64,000 bases of DNA, from contig NC_017735.1 of assembly GCF_000259275.1 (NCBI RefSeq), positions 806,001-870,000 of the forward strand. The letters are read 5' to 3'. This DNA is from Helicobacter cetorum MIT 99-5656 (GTDB lineage: Bacteria; Campylobacterota; Campylobacteria; Campylobacterales; Helicobacteraceae). Shown here piece by piece: positions 8,767-18,389 of the stretch. Made by a program: the position numbers and the translations under genes. Each line of letters starts with the position of its first letter. Within the stretch, counting starts at the first letter, position 1. Under the pieces are notes generated by a model. That model was not told where the DNA came from. It saw only the letters and a list, made by a program, of their open reading frames with translations, and did not search any database.

Positions 8767-9684
8767 TTATTTCGCTTCTTTATCCACATGCTCTTGAAGC
8801 TGGACAATATCTTCTAAAACCCAAAACAAATTCTTCCACTCAATAAACTTATTTTCTTCTAAAGCACTTTGAAAATTATCCAAATTCCATGCGAGAAAAT
8901 GATTTGCATTCAAAATTTTACCCAAAAATCGCACTTCATAATGCAATTTTTCACCACCACTATTCCCACTCTTTCCGCTATAGCCGATGAGTTGCCCCTT
9001 TTGAATAAAGGTCTTATAACGCACAATCACATGGTCTAAATGGGCATAAATAGAGCTAAAACCAAAGGCATGTTCTAAACGCACCAAATTCCCATAACCC
9101 ACATTAGAATTTGTTTTGACAAAATCCACGATTCCATCAGCTGTAGCATAGACAGGCGTATTAGATTCAACGATAAAATCAAGCCCTGATTCAATGCCTT
9201 TAACCTTTTTGATAGGATGATTTCTTTCTTTAGTAGAGTTAATCGCACTATAGGTATTAAGGGGCTTTCCATTAGGAATGAGCATGAGAGCTAAATTTTT
9301 TTGAGCTAGACTAAGATTTTCTAAATCCACTTTGTCATAGAGATGCACCCCCCCATTAGCCCCTTTTTTGACTTCAATCAATGATTCTAGACCACGAATT
9401 TTCTGTCCTACAATAAAGATTTCTTCTCGTTTGTTTTTAATCTCTGTTTTTAGAGCATGGTTTTTTTGATACAACGCCCTAAAATCCCTTAAAACGGCGT
9501 TTCTTTCTGTAGTCATAACATCTATTCTAGCGATTAAAAACCTTAAAAAAACCACGCCAAGGGTAACGATTAGCAAGAATGCTAAAATCAAAAGCACCAA
9601 ATTACGCTTTAAGTTCTTAGAAAAATTAAGTTGCTTTGAGCCTTGCTCATCAATGATAGTAATCATCAATTTATTTTGTAGCAC
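8767..9684 (-). CDS. csd2: M23 (LytM) family protein with degenerate active site, helical-shape determinant
   Basis: This 305-residue paralogue of the downstream gene has the same plan: N-terminal membrane helix (about 28-50), coiled-coil stretch, LytM domain. The canonical metal ligands are altered: the His of HTGLD is Glu (ESGLDF), and the first His of the HxH motif is Lys (EKLHYEV). It is therefore probably not a peptidase itself but a partner, in line with the Csd1-Csd2 heterodimer known in H. pylori. Its start overlaps the folC 3' end by 14 bases. The operon runs lptE-folC-csd2-csd1-ccmA-mfd. Confidence 0.88.
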   Translation of the reverse strand: MLQNKLMITIIDEQGSKQLNFSKNLKRNLVLLILAFLLIVTLGVVFLRFLIARIDVMTTERNAVLRDFRALYQKNHALKTEIKNKREEIFIVGQKIRGLESLIEVKKGANGGVHLYDKVDLENLSLAQKNLALMLIPNGKPLNTYSAINSTKERNHPIKKVKGIESGLDFIVESNTPVYATADGIVDFVKTNSNVGYGNLVRLEHAFGFSSIYAHLDHVIVRYKTFIQKGQLIGYSGKSGNSGGEKLHYEVRFLGKILNANHFLAWNLDNFQSALEENKFIEWKNLFWVLEDIVQLQEHVDKEAK

Positions 9685-10879
9685 ACTTCCCCCTTGTTGC
9701 TTCTAAGCTTTGATAAAAAGAATTTACTACAAGAAATGAGCCATAAACTAAGTAATTTTGGCTTGTCTCTAAATGGCTTGACTCATACAAATCATATTCT
9801 AATTCAAGGCTTTTTAAAATTTCTTTGAGAGCTTCTAATTCTATGACCCTTTCTTCAAATAACTCCAAAATTAAAACTTTTTTAATGAAAGGCTTTAAAA
9901 TCTCTAATACCTTAAAAGCATCCTTATCCTTGTAGCAATTATAAATCAAAGTGATTTTTGACTTAAAAACACGCTTGATTTCTTCTTTTAAGGCTTTCGC
10001 ACTATGGGGGTTATGCCCCACATCAATTAAAATATTAGGTCTTAGAAGCTGAGAGCGCCCCATTAAATCTAAGGGCTTTAAATGTTGCAAAATGTCTTGC
10101 TTGTCTAAGTTATATTGCATTAAAATTTCAAACGCCTTTAAAGCCACTTCTAAATTAAACGCTAAAAAATCTGCCAAATGATAGCGTTCAATATAAAATT
10201 TTACTTCTTTTGAAATCTCATTTTTAACCCAAATGAGTTGTGCTTGTTTGTTATTAGCTATTTTTTGAGCCACATTTAAAACAAGCTTAAGTTGCGGGGC
10301 AATAACATTAAAATTGCTCATAGCGTTGAGTTTGGTAGTTGCAATACTCTCTAAACTATCCCCTAAAAATTCCTTATGGTCGTAATCAATGGGCGTAAAA
10401 ATACTCAAAGTTTTTTCTAAAACATTTGTGCTATCAAACTCCCCCCCAAGCCCTGCTTCTAAAATCAAATAATCACAATCTTTAGCCAACATTATGGCGA
10501 GCAAGGTAGCGTATTCAAAATACGAGCAAGCATTACTAAAAGCATGTTGTTGTAATTTTTGATGAGCGTTTTCTAATGTGTTGCCATCAATGATAGTGCC
10601 ATTCAAATAAAAGCGTTCTCTAAATTCAAAAATATGGGGCGATGTGAAATGTAGCACCTTAAAATGTTGTTGCAATAATAAAAGAGTGAGAAATCTCCCT
10701 GTGCTACCCTTGCCATTAGTGCCTACAATATGAACTACTTTTGCTTTAGTCTCAAAAAAAGCGTTTTTAAATGCTTTGTAAATTTGAATGAAACGCTTGG
10801 GGTCAAACTCTTGATATTCTTTGCCTTTTATTTTTAAAAAATCTTCTAAGCACCTATTTATTATGGTTAAACTTCCCCT
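9671..10879 (-). CDS. folC: folylpolyglutamate synthase / dihydrofolate synthase
   Basis: This protein of about 402 residues has the Mur-ligase-like P-loop VGTNGKGSTGRFL, ELFEER and a C-terminal ligase domain with DVGHNPHSAK, all typical of FolC. It adds glutamate to folates in the cytosol and in many bacteria also makes dihydrofolate. The open frame extends to a TTG at 10900, but the ATG at 10879 is a better start; it lies inside the last 26 bases of lptE. No strong Shine-Dalgarno precedes it, so translation may depend on coupling to lptE. Confidence 0.9.
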   Translation of the reverse strand, partial: RGSLTIINRCLEDFLKIKGKEYQEFDPKRFIQIYKAFKNAFFETKAKVVHIVGTNGKGSTGRFLTLLLLQQHFKVLHFTSPHIFEFRERFYLNGTIIDGNTLENAHQKLQQHAFSNACSYFEYATLLAIMLAKDCDYLILEAGLGGEFDSTNVLEKTLSIFTPIDYDHKEFLGDSLESIATTKLNAMSNFNVIAPQLKLVLNVAQKIANNKQAQLIWVKNEISKEVKFYIERYHLADFLAFNLEVALKAFEILMQYNLDKQDILQHLKPLDLMGRSQLLRPNILIDVGHNPHSAKALKEEIKRVFKSKITLIYNCYKDKDAFKVLEILKPFIKKVLILELFEERVIELEALKEILKSLELEYDLYESSHLETSQNYLVYGSFLVVNSFYQSLEATRGKCATK

Positions 10880-11363
10880 CATAAGCGATTTGAACCACAA
10901 ATTTTGTCAAAGTCTGCTCCACAGCCTGATTGATAGCATAATAGCGGTTATTGTAGGTGTTAAGGGGGTCTTGCAAATTCACCGCATAGTTATAATATCC
11001 GCTGTCTTGAAAAGTCTTTTTTGTGCCTTTTTTATTGTCGTAAGTGTAGCTTACAGACACGGTTGCACGATAAAAGGTTGTAAAGCCTTCTTTATTTTGC
11101 GTGATACTTGTATCTGTTACATTAGTAATTTCTATCGTAATGATAGAATCTGCATCTTTTTCACTTGCTAGGCGGTTTTGAAAGCGTTGCACCACCAAGC
11201 GATTCATCAAGTCTTTAAATTCCACAGAGTTTTCAGGGTTAGGCAAATTGACAATGAGTTTCACATACACGCTATCTCCCAAAGCATTTTGAGCGTAAGT
11301 AGCGATGGGCTTGTATCCACATCCGATAAAAAATAAAATCAAAACAATAATTCTAAAAATCAT
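10854..11363 (-). CDS. lptE: LPS-assembly lipoprotein LptE
   Basis: This 169-residue protein starts with a short hydrophobic segment ending in FFIGCGYKP, a lipoprotein signal with the lipidated cysteine at about residue 15. The rest is beta-rich with many Asn, Thr and Val residues, as in LptE, which plugs the LptD barrel and delivers lipopolysaccharide to the outer leaflet. The call is based on the lipobox, size and position between leuS and folC, where H. pylori carries its LptE homologue; sequence similarity across LptE proteins is low. The start overlaps the leuS stop by 4 bases. Confidence 0.75.
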   Translation of the reverse strand: MIFRIIVLILFFIGCGYKPIATYAQNALGDSVYVKLIVNLPNPENSVEFKDLMNRLVVQRFQNRLASEKDADSIITIEITNVTDTSITQNKEGFTTFYRATVSVSYTYDNKKGTKKTFQDSGYYNYAVNLQDPLNTYNNRYYAINQAVEQTLTKFVVQIAYEGKFNHNK

Positions 11364-13780
11364 ACCAAAACAAAATTGACTAACTTCTTAGGCACATAAA
11401 TTTCTTTTTTAATGCTGGCTTTATTGAGATATTTAGCCAACTCAATTTTAGCTTGCTCTATAATTTCTTCTTTATTTGCATTAACGCTGACTTTCAATTC
11501 TGCACGCCTTTTGCCATTGATAGTTAATGCTAAAGTTATCGTATCTTCTATTAAGGCGCTCTCATCTATCTCAATGGGCTTAAAATTCTCTCGCTTAAAA
11601 AGTCGCTCGCTTAATTCCCAAGCCATATGCGGAATCATAGGTTCTAAAACTTGCAATAATACAAAATACCCTTCGCTTAAAACTTGCTCATTAGTTTGTG
11701 CGTTTAGGGCATTTAAAGCCTCCATGCAACTTGCAATCAAAGTATTAAACGCATAAGTGCTTTCTTCTTTATTAAACAATTCATGCGATTTTTTCAAGGC
11801 TTCATAGACCTTTTTACGAGCTAGTTTTTCATTCTCATTCAAGCTAATTTCTTTAAACTCAGGCTTAGAAGTTGTAGGCGTGATAGCACTTGCTTTATCA
11901 AACAAACGCTTGATAAAGCGGTATGACCCTTCTAGTGCGTTATCATTCCATTCTAACTCTTTAGCCGGAGGAGCCGCAAAAAGAATAAAAAGTCTAGCCG
12001 CATCGGCACCATATTTTTTAAGGATTTCTTTAGGGCTAACTACATTACCCTTAGACTTACTCATCTTAGCCCCATCTTTTAACACCATGCCTTGCGTAAC
12101 AAGCTGTTTAAAAGGCTCATTAAAATCTACATAACCTAAATCTCTTAGAGCCTTAGTAAAAAAGCGAGCGTATAGTAAGTGCAAAATCGCATGCTCAATG
12201 CCACCGATATAGGTATCCACTTGCATAAAATACTTCAAATAGTCCTTATCAAACGCCTGATTTTCACGCTTATCTTTTGGGGTTGTATAGCGTAAAAAAT
12301 ACCAGCTAGACTGAATGAAAGTATCCATGGTATCTGTTTCTCTTAGAGCGTCTTTTTGACACTTTGGACATTGTGTAAACTTCCAAGTAGCATGTTTTTC
12401 TAAAGGATTACCCTCGCCATCAATAACAATATCTTCAGGTAAAGTTACAGGCAAACGAGTTTCAGGCACAATCCCACAACTCTTGCAATGAATCATAGGA
12501 ATAGGTGCTCCCCAATATCTTTGGCGACTCACTCCCCAATCTTGTAAGCGATAGTTTGTAACTCTTTTTCCTAGATTTTCTTTTTCAAAATAAGCCATAA
12601 TCTCTTCTCTAGCCACCGAACTAGAAAGATTACTCCATTCCCCACTATCTTTTAAAATTTCTTCTTGAGTGTGTGGTAAATTTTGAGAGCTTTCAGTGAT
12701 AACTTTAATAGGAATGTTATAGCAATTAGCAAACTCAAAATCTCTTTCATCGCATGCTGGCACGCCCATTAACGCTCCAGAGCCATAATTGGCTAGAGCA
12801 AAATTAGCCACCCAAACAGGAATTTTCTCGCTTGTTAAAGGATGGATTGCATAAATGCCTAAAAACGCCCCTTTTTTCTCTAAAGCTCTTTCTCTTTGAC
12901 TCGTATTTAAAATCGCTTTTATGGTCTTTAAAGTTTCTTCATCAACTTGTTTAATGGCATGCTCTACTAAGGGGTGTTCTGGAGCTATAGCTATATAAGT
13001 AACTCCATAAATAGTGTCTGCTCTTGTAGTAAAGACTTCAATTTCTTTAATTTTGTTACAAGCCTTCAAACTTTCATCAGCGATTTTAAAGCTAAATTGC
13101 AACCCGCTAGATTTTCCTATCCAATTTTTTTGCATAAGCAAGACTTGAGCGGGCCAATGATTTTCTAAACTCTCTAAATCTTTTAACAACTCATCTGCAT
13201 AATGCGTGATTTTCAAGTAATATTGATTGAGTTCTTTTTGAATAACTTCCGTATCACAACGCCAGCACTTCCCATCTACTACTTGCTCGTTGGCTAAAAC
13301 AGTTTTATCATTAGGACACCAATTAAGCATGGCTTTCTTGCGATAAATGAGTCCTTTTTCCCATAAATCAATGAAAAATTGTTGCTCAAATTTGGTGTAA
13401 TCAGAATCTGAAGTGGCTAACTCCCTACTTTTAGCAAAAGAAAACCCTAGAGCCTCAAACTCTTTTTGCATGTTCTCAATATTTTGATAAGTCCAAGTTT
13501 TAGGATGAATGCCATGCTTAATAGCGGCATTTTCAGCAGGCATTCCAAAAGAATCAAACCCCATAGGGTGTAACACATTGTAGTTATGCAAACGATAATA
13601 CCGTGCTAAAGCATCGCCAATGGTGTAATTACGCACATGCCCCATGTGGATTTCTCCACTAGGATAAGGCAACATGCTTAAAATGTATTTTTTAGGAAGA
13701 TTAAAATCGTCCTTAGGTTCAAAGCTCTCATTTTGTTGCCAAAAATCTTGCCATTTCTTTTCTATACTTGCAAAATCCAT
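11360..13780 (-). CDS. leuS: leucyl-tRNA synthetase
   Basis: This 806-residue class I synthetase carries the HIGH-type motif as HMGH (45-48) in [15 protein letters not shown], the KMSKS loop (KMSKSKGNV) in the second half and a CP1 editing insertion with the T-rich TTRADTIYG region. A zinc-binding CPKCQ / CKSCG pair is visible in the middle. It charges tRNA-Leu in the cytosol. Length is as expected for bacterial LeuRS (about 800-870). It lies 9 bases downstream of a small membrane-protein gene and overlaps lptE by 4 bases. Confidence 0.97.
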   Translation of the reverse strand: MDFASIEKKWQDFWQQNESFEPKDDFNLPKKYILSMLPYPSGEIHMGHVRNYTIGDALARYYRLHNYNVLHPMGFDSFGMPAENAAIKHGIHPKTWTYQNIENMQKEFEALGFSFAKSRELATSDSDYTKFEQQFFIDLWEKGLIYRKKAMLNWCPNDKTVLANEQVVDGKCWRCDTEVIQKELNQYYLKITHYADELLKDLESLENHWPAQVLLMQKNWIGKSSGLQFSFKIADESLKACNKIKEIEVFTTRADTIYGVTYIAIAPEHPLVEHAIKQVDEETLKTIKAILNTSQRERALEKKGAFLGIYAIHPLTSEKIPVWVANFALANYGSGALMGVPACDERDFEFANCYNIPIKVITESSQNLPHTQEEILKDSGEWSNLSSSVAREEIMAYFEKENLGKRVTNYRLQDWGVSRQRYWGAPIPMIHCKSCGIVPETRLPVTLPEDIVIDGEGNPLEKHATWKFTQCPKCQKDALRETDTMDTFIQSSWYFLRYTTPKDKRENQAFDKDYLKYFMQVDTYIGGIEHAILHLLYARFFTKALRDLGYVDFNEPFKQLVTQGMVLKDGAKMSKSKGNVVSPKEILKKYGADAARLFILFAAPPAKELEWNDNALEGSYRFIKRLFDKASAITPTTSKPEFKEISLNENEKLARKKVYEALKKSHELFNKEESTYAFNTLIASCMEALNALNAQTNEQVLSEGYFVLLQVLEPMIPHMAWELSERLFKRENFKPIEIDESALIEDTITLALTINGKRRAELKVSVNANKEEIIEQAKIELAKYLNKASIKKEIYVPKKLVNFVLV

Positions 13781-13789
13781 GATTATCCT

Positions 13790-14128
13790 TTAGTCTGTTT
13801 CGCTTGTTACAACGCTTTCTATCAATAAAAATACCACACAAAAAGCATTACTAATCAAAGCTCCAATCATAAACATGTAAGATAAAGTTAAATTATTTAA
13901 AATCTGTAAAAAAACAAATGCCGGTATCAGATGCAACACGGTCGCTAAAGAACTAGCTAATAGCTCTGAAGCAAAGCGTTTACATATTCCAATCTTTAGC
14001 GTGATAGAAATAAGATTTAAGGCTAACGCACCAAATAACACGACAATATTTGGCTCATACAAAAACCCTGCAATGGTTGTCAAACTTACAAGACTAAAGA
14101 ATACATGAATAACCCGACCCCAATCCAT
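13790..14128 (-). CDS. conserved small membrane protein of unknown function
   Basis: This 112-residue protein is almost entirely hydrophobic, with about four predicted membrane helices (roughly 7-22, 28-45, 55-75 and 82-105) and few charged residues apart from RFASE in the middle. It sits between secF and leuS, 9 bases from each, as in H. pylori. The constant linkage to secDF suggests a membrane role but no function can be assigned from the sequence. Confidence 0.8.
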   Translation of the reverse strand: MDWGRVIHVFFSLVSLTTIAGFLYEPNIVVLFGALALNLISITLKIGICKRFASELLASSLATVLHLIPAFVFLQILNNLTLSYMFMIGALISNAFCVVFLLIESVVTSETD

Positions 14129-14137
14129 AGAAACTCC

Positions 14138-15109
14138 TTAAACTTGACCGCCTTCATACAAGCGACGCATTTTTTCTTTCTCTTGAGCTTTTTTGATTTT
14201 TCTAGCTTCATTGTCATAGTATTTTTCCATATCAAAGCCCAATAATACCGCAACTTTAGGGGCAATAAACATAGAACTATAAGTCCCTACAATCGTGCCT
14301 ACTAGCATAGGTAATGAGAAGCCAATGATAATCTTGCTCCCAAACACACACAAAATCAACACCACAAAAAACACGGTTAAAGAAGTTAGAAGTGTGCGAG
14401 TGAGTGTGCTAGAAATGGCTTCATCAATGGCTTGAGAGACATGCTTAGATTTTTTAGCTAACATCTCTTCTCTAATCCTATCAAAGATAATAATCGTATC
14501 ATTAATGGAATACCCAATTAAAGTGAGTAGGGCAGCAATCACTTCTAAATTCATATCAATTTTAAATAGTATCACCGAACTAGCCACAATAATAACATCA
14601 TGCAACAACGCTACAACACTAGCAAGTGCAAAACGCCATTCATAGCGAAAACTCACATAAACCATAATCGCTATCAAAGCTAAAATCAGCGATAGGATTC
14701 CCTTTTCTTTTAGCTCACTTCCCACCCTAGGACCCACGGTGTCAAATTTACGGATTTCAAAATCACCACTAGGCTTTAGAATATTAGCCACTATAATGTT
14801 TAAGTCTTCGTTTTCAGCTGTTTCTATAAAAGGAAATTTGATTAAAATCTCTTCTTTAGAACCAAATTCACTCACTTGAACGCCCTTGAAACGAGCTTCT
14901 TTTTCAAAAAGCTCACGCACTTCTTTAATAGGGGCATTTTGAGCATAACGCACCTGCACCACGCTCCCCCCAGCAAAATCAATCCCTAAAGAAAACCCCT
15001 TAAAAAACAAAAGCCCTAATGCCATAAGCACTAAAATAGCCGAAAGAATAACCCCATAATTAGAATAACGCATAAAGCTTAAGACTCTAGCTTGCTTAAA
15101 TAGTTCCAT
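14138..15109 (-). CDS. secF: protein-export membrane protein SecF
   Basis: This 323-residue RND-type protein has six membrane helices, a large periplasmic loop after helix 1 and the SecF signatures GIDFAGGSVVQVR (about 42-54) and TLIGYSINDTIIIFDRIRE. With SecD it uses the proton gradient to pull exported proteins through SecYEG. The start is preceded by AGGAG. It lies 9 bases after secD in the order yajC-secD-secF. Confidence 0.96.
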   Translation of the reverse strand: MELFKQARVLSFMRYSNYGVILSAILVLMALGLLFFKGFSLGIDFAGGSVVQVRYAQNAPIKEVRELFEKEARFKGVQVSEFGSKEEILIKFPFIETAENEDLNIIVANILKPSGDFEIRKFDTVGPRVGSELKEKGILSLILALIAIMVYVSFRYEWRFALASVVALLHDVIIVASSVILFKIDMNLEVIAALLTLIGYSINDTIIIFDRIREEMLAKKSKHVSQAIDEAISSTLTRTLLTSLTVFFVVLILCVFGSKIIIGFSLPMLVGTIVGTYSSMFIAPKVAVLLGFDMEKYYDNEARKIKKAQEKEKMRRLYEGGQV

Positions 15110-15118
15110 TAAAATCTC

Positions 15119-16699
15119 CTAAGCTCTCTTATTCTTTATTCCAAACCAAAAGCAAAGGCTCTTAGTTTGAGAAAGTTTGGGTAAAAGGGCTTGATAAATC
15201 CCTTGCGTGCCTACAATGGCAGTGATAATAGATGCCAAAATCCCAATGCCTGTTGTAAGAGCAAAGCCCTTAATTGCTCCTGTACCATAAGCATATAGTA
15301 ACACCGAAGCGATTAAGGAAGTGATATTAGAATCAAAAATCGCCCTGCTAGCATTAATGTATCCTAAATGAATAGCCTTAGCTATGCTTTCATTTTCTCT
15401 TAAAACTTCCCTGATACGCTCATTAATAATGATATTCGCATCTACGGCAATTCCTACGGTTAAAACAATTCCTGCCATTCCGGGTAAAGTCAAGGTTGCT
15501 CCAAAAATAGCCATTACAGCTACAATCAAAAAAAGATTAACCACTAACGCTATACAAGCAATCACGCCCGCCATTGAATAATATAACACCATAAAGCCCA
15601 TAACTAAAATAAAGCCCCCAATTAGAGCGATAATAGAAGTTCTAATGCTGTCTTTTCCTAAACTCGGGCCTACGATTCTTTTCTCTAAAACTTGAATGGG
15701 TGCACTCATAGCCCCACTTCTTAAAGCAATCGCTAAATCGCTTGCTTGAGCTACGCTAAAGCTCCCACTAATCTGTCCGCTCCCCCCACCAATGCGTTCT
15801 CTAATAACAGGAGCTGAATAGACTTTATTATCCAAAACAATTGCCATGCGTTTGCCTACATTAGCACCTGAAAAATCCCCAAAAATCTTAGCCCCTTGTG
15901 CATCTAAGGTAAAGCTCACAACCGGCTGGTTATTTTGGTCATAAACCACTTTAGCATCAGTAAGCATTTCGCCATCTAAAATAGGAATGGCTTTTAATAA
16001 AATTTTACCCCCCATTTCTACATCAGGTAATAATACAGCCCCTAATTTTTGAGCTTCTAAATCTGTCATATTCATTGCATCTTTATTATGCTCTTCATCT
16101 ACTGCCATCATCTGTAAATGGGCTGATTTAGAAATCAATTCTCTAGCACGCTGTTCTTCTTCTAAAGTCTTAATACCGGGTAATTGCACAGAAATTTCTT
16201 CTTTGCCTTGCTGGATTACCGTAGGCTCTGCCAAACCAAATTGGTCTAAGCGGTTACGAATAATCCCTATTACCTGTAAAATAGTACTTTTACGCAATTC
16301 TTCTTGCTCTAAAAAAGTGAGCCTAACTTGGTAAAACTCAGCTTCTTTTTTGATTTCAAATTTGCTATTACCTTGTAACTCTAATAAAAGCTTGTCTATT
16401 TTCGTAGCGTCATCTTCATCTAAAAGCTCAAAACTAATCCCTTCCAAACCAGATTTTACGCCTTTAAGCAAAACATTTTGTTTTTTGGCGTTGTATTCTA
16501 AAGCGGACGCTAAACTTAGATACTTGTTTTTTAGGGCAATATCCGTTTGAACCCCCAAAAGCATGTTTAAGCCCCCCCTTAAATCTAGGCCTAAAGTGAT
16601 TTCTGGCCCCTTAATGTGCAACAAAGAGGGCAAGGAAAACCCTACCCCAAAAAGAAGTGCGAGAATAAAAACGATTAAGCGAGTATTAAAAAGTTTCAT
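15119..16699 (-). CDS. secD: protein-export membrane protein SecD
   Basis: This 526-residue protein has an N-terminal helix followed by [15 protein letters not shown] (the SecD D1 signature), a large periplasmic P1 region and five C-terminal helices containing [16 protein letters not shown], the motif equivalent to helix 4 of RND pumps. It works with SecF and YajC at the Sec translocon. It starts immediately after the yajC stop (adjacent bases), so the two are almost certainly co-translated. Confidence 0.96.
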   Translation of the reverse strand: MKLFNTRLIVFILALLFGVGFSLPSLLHIKGPEITLGLDLRGGLNMLLGVQTDIALKNKYLSLASALEYNAKKQNVLLKGVKSGLEGISFELLDEDDATKIDKLLLELQGNSKFEIKKEAEFYQVRLTFLEQEELRKSTILQVIGIIRNRLDQFGLAEPTVIQQGKEEISVQLPGIKTLEEEQRARELISKSAHLQMMAVDEEHNKDAMNMTDLEAQKLGAVLLPDVEMGGKILLKAIPILDGEMLTDAKVVYDQNNQPVVSFTLDAQGAKIFGDFSGANVGKRMAIVLDNKVYSAPVIRERIGGGSGQISGSFSVAQASDLAIALRSGAMSAPIQVLEKRIVGPSLGKDSIRTSIIALIGGFILVMGFMVLYYSMAGVIACIALVVNLFLIVAVMAIFGATLTLPGMAGIVLTVGIAVDANIIINERIREVLRENESIAKAIHLGYINASRAIFDSNITSLIASVLLYAYGTGAIKGFALTTGIGILASIITAIVGTQGIYQALLPKLSQTKSLCFWFGIKNKRA

Positions 16700-16990
16700 T
16701 TAGTTGTTATTTGTCATTCCTTCATCTAATTTATATGCCACATGGTGCTTAGAGAGTTTTACAATAGTATCATCATTGAGCTTTACGCTAAAAAAATTTG
16801 CTTCAGCTTTAAGCACCTCAACTATCAATCCGCCTTGGGTTACAATCTTATCGCCCTTAATCAGACTCTCTACCATTTCTTTATGCTTTTTTTGTTGCTG
16901 GCGTTGTGGACGAATAATCAAAAAATAAAAAATAAAAAATAGTGCTACCAAGGGTAAAATAGAAGTTAGAATTTCTTTCATTTGTCCCAT
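16700..16990 (-). CDS. yajC: preprotein translocase accessory subunit YajC
   Basis: This 96-residue protein has a single N-terminal helix (about 8-26) ending in FFLIIRP-type RPQ (FLIIRPQRQQQKKHKEM), the hallmark of YajC, followed by a small beta-rich cytosolic domain (GDKIVTQGGLIVEV). It associates with SecDF. The first ATG (16990) is chosen because AAAGGA precedes it with good spacing. It is the first gene of the yajC-secD-secF group. Confidence 0.95.
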   Translation of the reverse strand: MGQMKEILTSILPLVALFFIFYFLIIRPQRQQQKKHKEMVESLIKGDKIVTQGGLIVEVLKAEANFFSVKLNDDTIVKLSKHHVAYKLDEGMTNNN

Positions 16991-17054
16991 TCAATTTCCT
17001 TTAAAAAGATGTTTAATCTTACATTATAGCATTTTTATGGGTCACAAGATTTCA

Positions 17055-18368
17055 TCACTTCTTTAAAGCGGCTCTTTTGTCTAATAAAAACAAATATAAA
17101 GCCCCAAAAATCCCAGAAATCAACGAACCTAGCAAAATCGCAATTTTTGCCACTTCCATAGCATCTTTATGCTCGCTTGTAAAAGCTAAGTTAGAGATAA
17201 ACATAGACATCGTAAAGCCGATTCCAGCTAATAGTCCAGCCCCTAAAATATGCCACCAGCTTATACCTTTAGGGCGTGCGGTGATTTTAAGCTTCTCGCC
17301 TATAAAAGTGATGAGAAAAATCCCTAAAGGCTTACCCAAACAAAGCCCTAAAATGACCCCTAAAAGCACTTTATCCACTTCTAAATTCGTGCTAGAGCTA
17401 ATACTTACCCCAGCATTTGCAAACGCAAATAAGGGCATGATAAAATAGCCACTGATAGGGGCTAGAAAATGCTCTAATCTTTCTAGTGGGCTTTGCAAGG
17501 CACTTGTCTTCTTTTCAATAGAATGTAAAATTTGTTGTTGCTCTTTGGTTAAAAGCACTTCAACACTTGTTTGAGCGTAGTGTTTGCTTAATTCTAAAAG
17601 TTCTTTGCTCTCAGAATTTTTAGGCATTTTAACCGGTATCATAAAGGCTAGAATAACCGCCGCAATCGTCGCATGAATGCCACTTTCATGCACGCAAAAC
17701 CATAGCACTACTCCTAAAAGCAAGTAAGGTAGAAGCAAACGCACATTCAAACGATTCAATAATGCCAAGCCTAGAATTACCCCTAACGCCCCTAAAAGCC
17801 ATGCGAGTTTTAAATTAGTCGTATAAAATACCGCAATCACTATAATCGCCCCTAAGTCATCAGCCACCGCTAGAGTGATTAAAAAAACCTTTAAAGCCAC
17901 TGGCACTCTCTTACCTAAGAGCATAACTACCCCTAAAGCAAACGCAATATCTGTCGCCATAGGAATCCCAAAACCATGCTGAGAAGGGGTGTTAGTATTG
18001 AGAACAAAATAAATTAATCCAGGAACTACCATACCCCCAATAGCCGCAATCACAGGAAAAGAAGCCTTTTTAAAATCCGATAACTCCCCAAACAATAACT
18101 CTCTTTTAATCTCTAGACCTATCATCAAAAAGAATAACGCCATTAAGACATCATCAATCCAGTGGTGCAAACTAAAACCAATGAAAAAATCCCCTATTTG
18201 AAACCCAAAAGGCACATGCCATAAGGCAAAATAACTCTCTTTTAAAAACGAATTTGCCACAATCATAGCTAAAACGGCGTTTAAAAAGAGAAAAATCCCC
18301 CCAAAAGACTCGCTTGTGATAAAATTTTTCAACATCACACTGAGCGTATTTTCTGTTTTTATATTCAT
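17055..18368 (-). CDS. nhaA: Na+/H+ antiporter NhaA
   Basis: This 437-residue antiporter has about 12 membrane helices and the paired aspartates of the ion-binding site in AVADDLGAIIVIAVFY, equivalent to Asp163/Asp164 of E. coli NhaA. The pH-sensing region and a long hydrophilic loop between helices 8 and 9 (about 255-300) are present; this loop is longer in Helicobacter than in E. coli. It exports Na+ in exchange for protons in the inner membrane. It follows addA by about 20 bases and precedes yajC. Confidence 0.95.
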   Translation of the reverse strand: MNIKTENTLSVMLKNFITSESFGGIFLFLNAVLAMIVANSFLKESYFALWHVPFGFQIGDFFIGFSLHHWIDDVLMALFFLMIGLEIKRELLFGELSDFKKASFPVIAAIGGMVVPGLIYFVLNTNTPSQHGFGIPMATDIAFALGVVMLLGKRVPVALKVFLITLAVADDLGAIIVIAVFYTTNLKLAWLLGALGVILGLALLNRLNVRLLLPYLLLGVVLWFCVHESGIHATIAAVILAFMIPVKMPKNSESKELLELSKHYAQTSVEVLLTKEQQQILHSIEKKTSALQSPLERLEHFLAPISGYFIMPLFAFANAGVSISSSTNLEVDKVLLGVILGLCLGKPLGIFLITFIGEKLKITARPKGISWWHILGAGLLAGIGFTMSMFISNLAFTSEHKDAMEVAKIAILLGSLISGIFGALYLFLLDKRAALKK

Positions 18369-18389
18369 TCAATAACCTTATTCATAAAA

